Below are positions 31,864 to 36,362 of a stretch of 36,362 nucleotides of DNA, piece after piece. The DNA comes from JABJAG01 sp038137215 (lineage in GTDB: Bacteria; Pseudomonadota; Alphaproteobacteria; UBA6615). The notes beneath the pieces are model-generated. The model was not told the DNA's origin and did no database searches. It worked only from the letters and a program-made list of their open reading frames with translations. The position numbers were made by a program, and so were the translations under genes. Position 1 is the first letter of the stretch; each line of letters starts with the position of its first letter. The stretch spans positions 1 through 36,362 of the forward strand of contig JAYQBG010000026.1 in assembly GCA_038137215.1 (NCBI GenBank), given 5' to 3'.

Positions 31864-33693
31864 ATGTCCGAGACTGCCGAAAAACTCCGCAATATTGCGA
31901 TTGTCGCCCATGTCGATCATGGCAAGACAACGCTGGTGGATCAGTTGTTGCGCCAGTCCGGCACGCTCAAGACCCATGGCGAGGGCGCGGGTCAGGAACG
32001 GGTCATGGACTCCAATGACCTGGAACGCGAACGCGGGATCACGATCCTCTCCAAGAACACGGCGCTGGAATGGGATGGCTGGAGCATCAACATAGTGGAC
32101 ACCCCCGGCCATGCCGATTTCGGCGGCGAGGTGGAGCGGGTGCTCTCCATGGTGGATTCGGTGCTGCTGCTGGTCGATGCCGTCGAGGGGCCGATGCCGC
32201 AGACGGCCTTTGTCACCCGCAAGGCGCTGGAAGCTGGACTGAAGCCGGTGGTGGTGGTGAACAAGGTAGACCGCGTCGGCGCCCGTCCGGACTGGGCGGT
32301 GGACCAGACTTTCGATCTGTTCGACCGGCTCGGTGCGACCGATGAGCAACTCGATTTCACGACCGTCTTCGCCTCGGCGATCGAGGGCTGGGCGTCCGAC
32401 AGTTCCGAAGCACGCGGCGAAAACATGGATATCCTGTTTCAGACCATCGTCGATCAGGTGGCCCCGCCGTCCGTGGACCGGGACGGTCCGTTCCGCATGC
32501 AGGTCTCGGCACTCGACTACTCTTCCTATGTGGGGGTGATCGGGATCGGACGTATCGAGCGTGGCCACGTGAAGCGCAACGCGCCGATCTCCATCATCGG
32601 AGCCGACGGTGCCCAGCGTCAGGGGCGCATGCTTCAGATCCTCGGGTTTCACGGTCTTGAGCGCGTCGAACGCGAGGAAGCCGCAGCCGGCGACATCATT
32701 GCGTTCTCCGGTTTCGACGAACTGCACATCTCCGACACCCTGTGCGACCCGGCCCATGTGGAGGCCCTACCCGCGCTGACCGTGGATCAGCCGACCATCT
32801 CCATGACCTTCCAGGTCAATGATTCACCCTTCGCCGGGCGCGAGGGGAAGTACGTCACCAGCCGCAACATTCGCGATCGGCTGCAGGAAGAACTGCTCCA
32901 CAACGTCGCGCTGCGGGTCGAGGACACGGATTCCGCCGACCGTTTCAAGGTCTCGGGGCGCGGCGAACTGCACCTCTCGATCCTGATCGAGAACATGCGC
33001 CGCGAAGGTTACGAACTGGCGATCTCCCGGCCGGAAGTGATCACGAAAGAGGTGGATGGCGTCGTTCACGAGCCCTGGGAAACCCTGACCGTGGATGTGG
33101 AAGAGGAACACCAGGGTTCGGTCATGGAACTGCTCGGCACCCGCAAGGCCGAGCTCAAGGGTATGGAGCCCGACGGCAACGGCCGCGTGCGCCTCGACTA
33201 TCTGGTGCCGACCCGCGGCCTGATCGGCATTCGCTCGATCTTCCTTACGCAAACGTCTGGCAGCGGCCTGATGTATCATGCCTTCGATCACTACGGCCCG
33301 CGGGTGGCAGGTGAACTCGCCCAGCGTCAGCGCGGCGTGCTAATCTCGACCGACACGGGCATGGCGCGCGCCTATGCGCTGTTCAACCTGCAGGAGCGTG
33401 GCCAGCTGATGCTCGGCCACGGTGCGGATGTCTATGAGGGGATGATCATCGGTATCCATTCCCGCGCCAATGACCTGATGGTCAATCCGCTCAAGGCCAA
33501 GCAGCTGACCAATATCCGCGCGGCCGGAACGGACGAGAACCTGGTTCTCACGACCCCGGTACAGGTCACGCTTGAATATGCGCTGGAGTTCATCGACGAC
33601 GATGAACTGGTTGAGGTAACGCCGGACTCCATCCGGATCCGCAAGAAGTTCCTCAAGGAACACGAGCGCAAAAAGGCCAGCCGCGCGGCCTGA
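31864..33693 (+). CDS. typA: ribosome-associated GTPase TypA/BipA
   Basis: A 609-residue translational GTPase that binds ribosomes and supports assembly and stress growth. G1 is AHVDHGKTTL (15-24), the switch I region ends RERGITI, G3 is DTPGH (79-83), and G4 is NKVD (about 133-136). Later domains include the EF-G-like domain III (GRGELHLSILIENMRREGYELAISRPEVI) and the BipA-specific C-terminal region (SGLMYHAFDHYGP, GQLMLGHGADVYEGMIIGIHSRANDLMVNPLKAKQLTNIRAAGTDEN). The start at 31864 begins the conserved sequence; the frame extends to 31792 but without similarity. It has only a weak ribosome-binding site. Confidence 0.97.
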   Translation: MSETAEKLRNIAIVAHVDHGKTTLVDQLLRQSGTLKTHGEGAGQERVMDSNDLERERGITILSKNTALEWDGWSINIVDTPGHADFGGEVERVLSMVDSVLLLVDAVEGPMPQTAFVTRKALEAGLKPVVVVNKVDRVGARPDWAVDQTFDLFDRLGATDEQLDFTTVFASAIEGWASDSSEARGENMDILFQTIVDQVAPPSVDRDGPFRMQVSALDYSSYVGVIGIGRIERGHVKRNAPISIIGADGAQRQGRMLQILGFHGLERVEREEAAAGDIIAFSGFDELHISDTLCDPAHVEALPALTVDQPTISMTFQVNDSPFAGREGKYVTSRNIRDRLQEELLHNVALRVEDTDSADRFKVSGRGELHLSILIENMRREGYELAISRPEVITKEVDGVVHEPWETLTVDVEEEHQGSVMELLGTRKAELKGMEPDGNGRVRLDYLVPTRGLIGIRSIFLTQTSGSGLMYHAFDHYGPRVAGELAQRQRGVLISTDTGMARAYALFNLQERGQLMLGHGADVYEGMIIGIHSRANDLMVNPLKAKQLTNIRAAGTDENLVLTTPVQVTLEYALEFIDDDELVEVTPDSIRIRKKFLKEHERKKASRAA

Positions 33694-33974
33694 CGGGTGC
33701 CCCGCGCATAGCCATTCCAAGGCGTTAGCCCGTTTCGTCCAAGACTCCCGCTATGCGGGCGGCGGTAGCATTCCAAACTAATTACAAGAGATTGCTTGCA
33801 CTTAGCTCCGATAAACCCCATGTTCGGCATAACGACATCCGCTCACTGATTTCGAGCGAGCCGAATTCCGTGGCGACTGCAACGGCGAGACGTTCCTCCA
33901 GAAAAAAATGTGTGGCAGGTTTCGACGCGTGGACATGGTGTCCGCGCCTCTTACGACGATTGGATAAGTCTAAA

Positions 33975-34178
33975 ATGCCTACAGGTACCGTAAAGTTCTT
34001 CAACACCACCCGTGGTTTTGGTTTCATCGCTCCCGACGAGGGTGGCAAGGACGTGTTCGTTCATATCACCGCGGTTGAGCAGGCTGGTATGGGCACTCTG
34101 ACCGAAGGTCAGAAGGTCAACTTCCAGGTGCAGGACGACCAGCGCGGCCCCAAAGCAGTCGATCTTTCGGCCGCTTAA
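33975..34178 (+). CDS. cold-shock domain protein (CspA family)
   Basis: A 67-residue single cold-shock domain that binds single-stranded RNA or DNA. It begins MPTGTVKFFNTTRGFGFIAP, with RNP1 (RGFGFI, residues 13-18) and RNP2 (DVFVHI, 26-31). Its length is standard for CspA-like proteins. The start at 33975 matches the family N-terminus; the longer frame back to 33753 is not supported. About 280 bases separate it from typA, enough for the long untranslated leader typical of csp genes. No particular structure was assigned there. A strong terminator follows. Confidence 0.94.
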   Translation: MPTGTVKFFNTTRGFGFIAPDEGGKDVFVHITAVEQAGMGTLTEGQKVNFQVQDDQRGPKAVDLSAA

Positions 34179-34199
34179 GTCGAGCAGTATTTTCGGGAG

Positions 34200-34230
34200 C
34201 GGCCGGACATTTTGTCCGGCCGTTTCTATT
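34200..34230 (+). terminator. rho-independent terminator after the cold-shock gene
   Basis: A 10-bp stem CGGCCGGACA/TGTCCGGCCG (34200-34209 and 34213-34222) with a three-base loop is followed by TTTCTATTT. It lies between the cold-shock gene and the convergent damaged outer-membrane gene. Confidence 0.8.
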
Positions 34231-34237
34231 TGTGGGA

Positions 34238-34863
34238 TTATAAAAGCCGGTTAAAACACAGGCCAAACACCGTCGAGGCTTCGCCGACATCACTGAAGCT
34301 ACGGAAGAAGCCGGATCGATGGTGATATCGTAACGCCAGCGCCCATTCGGGCATTGCCGGATCGGCGAGTGTGATTTCCATCATCACGGCGTTGAGCAGC
34401 CGGCCGGAATTTCCCCTGCCATGGGCGTTGAGTTCTTCGGCAGGCAGGTCTGTCGGGAAGAACAGACCGTCGCCGATGGCTAAGCTGGTGTCCACCGTGT
34501 CATTCCAGGGAAACTCCTTCCAGCGAAACAGCAACATGGCCGTGAGTCCCCAGTGATCCTGACCGCCGAAATGGCGCAGGGTCTGGATTTCTGCTTCAAG
34601 ACCGGCGCGCTTGCCGAAAAGGGGGTGATCTCCTTGGAAGCCGCCAGGGCCGCGAGGTAGCTGTTTTCAAACGTCCAGTTGCGTCCGGTCCAAAGGTCCG
34701 TTGTGTTTTCCGTGGTGAGGCGCCCGGACCATCCGGTGAGCGTCCATCCGGTTTGCCACCAGCCATCGGCTTCGGCGCAGCCCGGGCGAACGATGCTCAC
34801 GGTGGCGCACATAACCAGCGCGAAAAGTGCTGGGTTGGCATGCCTTGGTCTTTTTCGAACCAA
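34238..34863 (-). pseudogene. outer-membrane beta-barrel protein with PagL-like motif, one frameshift
   Basis: Two frames join to about 208 residues. The first (from ATG 34863) has a signal peptide (ALFALVMCATVSIVRPGCAEA) and barrel strands up to AALAASKEIT. The second starts LFGKRAGLEAEIQTLRHFGG and runs to a C-terminal VFGLCFNRLL. The join is at the G5 run 34621-34625, where one missing base explains the shift. Near the C-terminus is ALRYHHRSGFFRSFSDVGEAS. Its H-x-S followed 11 residues later by Glu resembles the His-Ser-Glu catalytic arrangement of the lipid A 3-O-deacylase PagL, so lipid A modification is a possibility, not an assignment. It may be a true pseudogene or a base-call error. 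Confidence 0.65.
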
Positions 34864-34954
34864 GAATGACCTCGTATCGTTGGGATACTAGATGTTAGAC
34901 GCATAGATGTGGAATTCGTTCCCGAACCATCGCGAAGAATGAGGGAGGCAGAAC

Positions 34955-35764
34955 ATGCAGGATCGGATCAAGGCGCCAATCGGCTATCTGGTGGATACGG
35001 GTGAGATGCCGGTGTTCTACCAATCGGACGTGGCGGGGGAGCGTACGAACTTTGAGGGTGAGCGCGAATTTCGTCCTATGCCGGTTCGCAACGCACGCGG
35101 TCTGCCCAATACCTTCAAGCTCGATAAGGAAGGTTTCGCATTTGTCATCCACCGCTCCGGTGTGACGGATTTTTACGATGATGACCAGTTGAAGTCGGTG
35201 TACGACGCCGAGGCCGAAGCCCTGGTGCGCGAACATATAGGCGCGGACCGGGCGCTGGCCTTCGATCACACCCGGCGTTCGTCGTCCCAGAATGTCCGCG
35301 AGGCGCAGAACGCGCGCGACCCGGCCAATGCTGCACATACAGACTATACGGACTGGTCAGCCCGAAACCGTGTCACCGCTGTCATGGGTGATGAGGCCGA
35401 AGCCCTGCTCGCGAAACGGTTTGCCATCGTGAATGTCTGGCGGTCCATCGCCGGGACGATTGAGGAATGGCCCCTCGGTTTGTGCACCTGGGACAGTGTA
35501 AATGATTCACATCTGTATACGGTGGAGCGGCGGGCCTATAACCGCGTCGGACAGACACGGCATGCCTCCTTTGATCCGGGCAACGACTGGTACTATTTTC
35601 CCCAGATGACGCCCGATGAGGCGATCCTGATCAAGAATTACGATACGGTCACGGACGGCCGGGCGCGCTATGCGTTGCATACCTCATTTGACGACCCTAC
35701 GGCACCGGAAGGTGCCGCGCCTCGTGAAAGCCTTGAAACACGCGTATTGGCGTTCTTCGACTAA
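34955..35764 (+). CDS. CmcJ/NvfI family oxidoreductase
   Basis: A 269-residue protein resembling the CmcJ/NvfI/AsaB group. That group is related to non-heme iron oxygenases and includes the cephamycin C7 methoxylation protein CmcJ and fungal meroterpenoid enzymes. A candidate iron-binding H-x-D is His128-Asp130 in AAHTDYTDWSARNRV. NVWRSIAGTIEEWPLGLCTWDSV and WYYFPQMTPDEAILIKNYDT are the other characteristic blocks, followed by ALHTSFDDPTAP and RESLETRVLAFF. The distal His could be His203 or His242. The start ATG has a strong GGGAGG site. No biosynthetic cluster surrounds it, so the substrate is unknown. Confidence 0.85.
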   Translation: MQDRIKAPIGYLVDTGEMPVFYQSDVAGERTNFEGEREFRPMPVRNARGLPNTFKLDKEGFAFVIHRSGVTDFYDDDQLKSVYDAEAEALVREHIGADRALAFDHTRRSSSQNVREAQNARDPANAAHTDYTDWSARNRVTAVMGDEAEALLAKRFAIVNVWRSIAGTIEEWPLGLCTWDSVNDSHLYTVERRAYNRVGQTRHASFDPGNDWYYFPQMTPDEAILIKNYDTVTDGRARYALHTSFDDPTAPEGAAPRESLETRVLAFFD

Positions 35765-35804
35765 GCGATAGCGATCATATCCCCGCATCCCCTGAATGCA
35801 GAGC

Positions 35805-35823
35805 CGGGCACGTTCAGTGCCCG
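35805..35823 (+). promoter_or_regulatory. 7-bp hairpin just before the MFS gene start
   Basis: CGGGCAC/GTGCCCG (35805-35811 and 35817-35823) with a five-base loop lies between the CmcJ-like gene and the MFS start at 35834. It has no T tract and overlaps the place where a ribosome-binding site would be. It may end the upstream transcript or control translation of the downstream gene. Confidence 0.35.
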
Positions 35824-35833
35824 CGTCCATCAA

Positions 35834-36362
35834 ATGATCACCAGTGAGGATGATGGGCGGGTCTGCCGTGATATTCCCGAATCCGCGTGCCACGAGCAGC
35901 CGCGAAACTTTCTCATTCATGTTTTCAGCCTGTCAGCGACCAAGACCGGTGATGGTCTGGCAGATCCGAAACTTGTCCTGTCCTGGCTTCTTTCCAGCGT
36001 GGGCGCGCCGGCGTTCGTGATCGGTCTTCTGGTGCCGATCCGTGAGGCTGGTGCCCTACTGCCCCAACTGTTTACAGCGGCGGCCATACGCAGTCTGCCG
36101 CAGCGAAAATGGGTCTGGGCGGCCGGTAGCCTGATCCAGGGGCTGGCCATTCTCGGGATCGGTGTTGCGATGCTCATGCTCAGCGGAGCTGCGGCAGGTT
36201 GGACGGCGATCGTGTTGCTTACGATCTTTGCGGTGGCACGCAGTGTATGTTCGGTCAGCTACAAGGATGTCCTGGGCAAAACAGTTTCCAAGGCGACGCG
36301 CGGTACAGCAACCGGATCGGCAGGCACCGTCTCGGCGCTGCTGGTGCTGGGCTTCGGCGTGT
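35834..36362 (+). CDS. MFS transporter, N-terminal part (runs off the window)
   Basis: An open frame of 176 codons continues past the right edge. After about 45 polar residues there are hydrophobic segments (LVLSWLLSSVGAPAFVIGLLVP, WVWAAGSLIQGLAILGIGVAMLMLSGAAA, WTAIVLLTIFAVARSVCSV, TGSAGTVSALLVLGFGV). Between them, IREAGALLPQLFTAAAIRSLPQRKWVW is typical of a major facilitator subgroup. The ATG at 35834 has no clear ribosome-binding site, and the frame is open back to a TAA at 35762, so the start is uncertain. The substrate is unknown. Confidence 0.75.
   Translation, partial: MITSEDDGRVCRDIPESACHEQPRNFLIHVFSLSATKTGDGLADPKLVLSWLLSSVGAPAFVIGLLVPIREAGALLPQLFTAAAIRSLPQRKWVWAAGSLIQGLAILGIGVAMLMLSGAAAGWTAIVLLTIFAVARSVCSVSYKDVLGKTVSKATRGTATGSAGTVSALLVLGFGV

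Noticed and set aside
30898..32757. 619-codon open frame on the minus strand across the barrel gene and typA
   Set aside because: It is antisense to typA, whose GTPase motifs are unmistakable, and has no recognisable domain.

Overview
The window is GC-rich chromosomal DNA from an alphaproteobacterium, most likely a Rhodospirillales-type lineage. This is inferred from gene content and order: rplM-rpsI followed by argC, an aminotransferase-hom-glpX-recJ run, class I PHA synthase, a ProXWV-type betaine transporter and hyphen-like palindromic intergenic repeats. No rRNA or species-specific marker is present, so genus is not claimed.

Left edge (1-4100): a 3' fragment of a tRNA-Pro(GGG)-like gene without its 5' half suggests the border of an integrated element lying mostly left of the window. 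It is followed on the minus strand by a small unknown gene, an orphan CoxL/XdhB-type molybdenum hydroxylase large subunit and a membrane-anchored alpha/beta hydrolase. Next (4215-6600, plus strand) come cutA, an MFS transporter, a cluster of palindromic repeats and ytoQ. A minus-strand operon (9862 to 6660) encodes an enoyl-CoA hydratase-like protein, two tandem CoA-binding (YccU-type) paralogues and O-acetylhomoserine sulfhydrylase.

Core block (10000-25150): rplM-rpsI with a good sigma70-type promoter, argC, a gamma-carbonic anhydrase and a small membrane-anchored protein on the plus strand. proX-proW-proV and phaC lie on the minus strand. An OmpA-like lipoprotein is divergent from phaC, and both promoters carry the same 12-base motif. 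Then an aminotransferase, hom, glpX and recJ form a tight plus-strand operon that converges on a TenA-like gene, sharing a CTAG double stop.

Right part (25960-36362): tRNA-Glu(TTC), a cupin, then a run of damaged genes. These are an OafA-type acyltransferase/SGNH gene (three apparent -1 frameshifts and one stop), a 5'-truncated xdhB abutting an intact alpha/beta hydrolase, a beta-barrel gene with an in-frame TGA, and a PagL-like outer-membrane gene with one frameshift at a G5 run. Between them typA and a cold-shock gene are intact. The window ends with a CmcJ/NvfI-like oxidoreductase and the start of an MFS transporter that runs off the edge.

I did not find a convincing new defence, mobile or biosynthetic system. 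The points most worth a second look are the tRNA-Pro fragment, the shared phaC/ompA promoter motif, the CoA-binding/metY operon, and the cluster of broken genes, which may reflect real decay or base-call errors at G/C runs.
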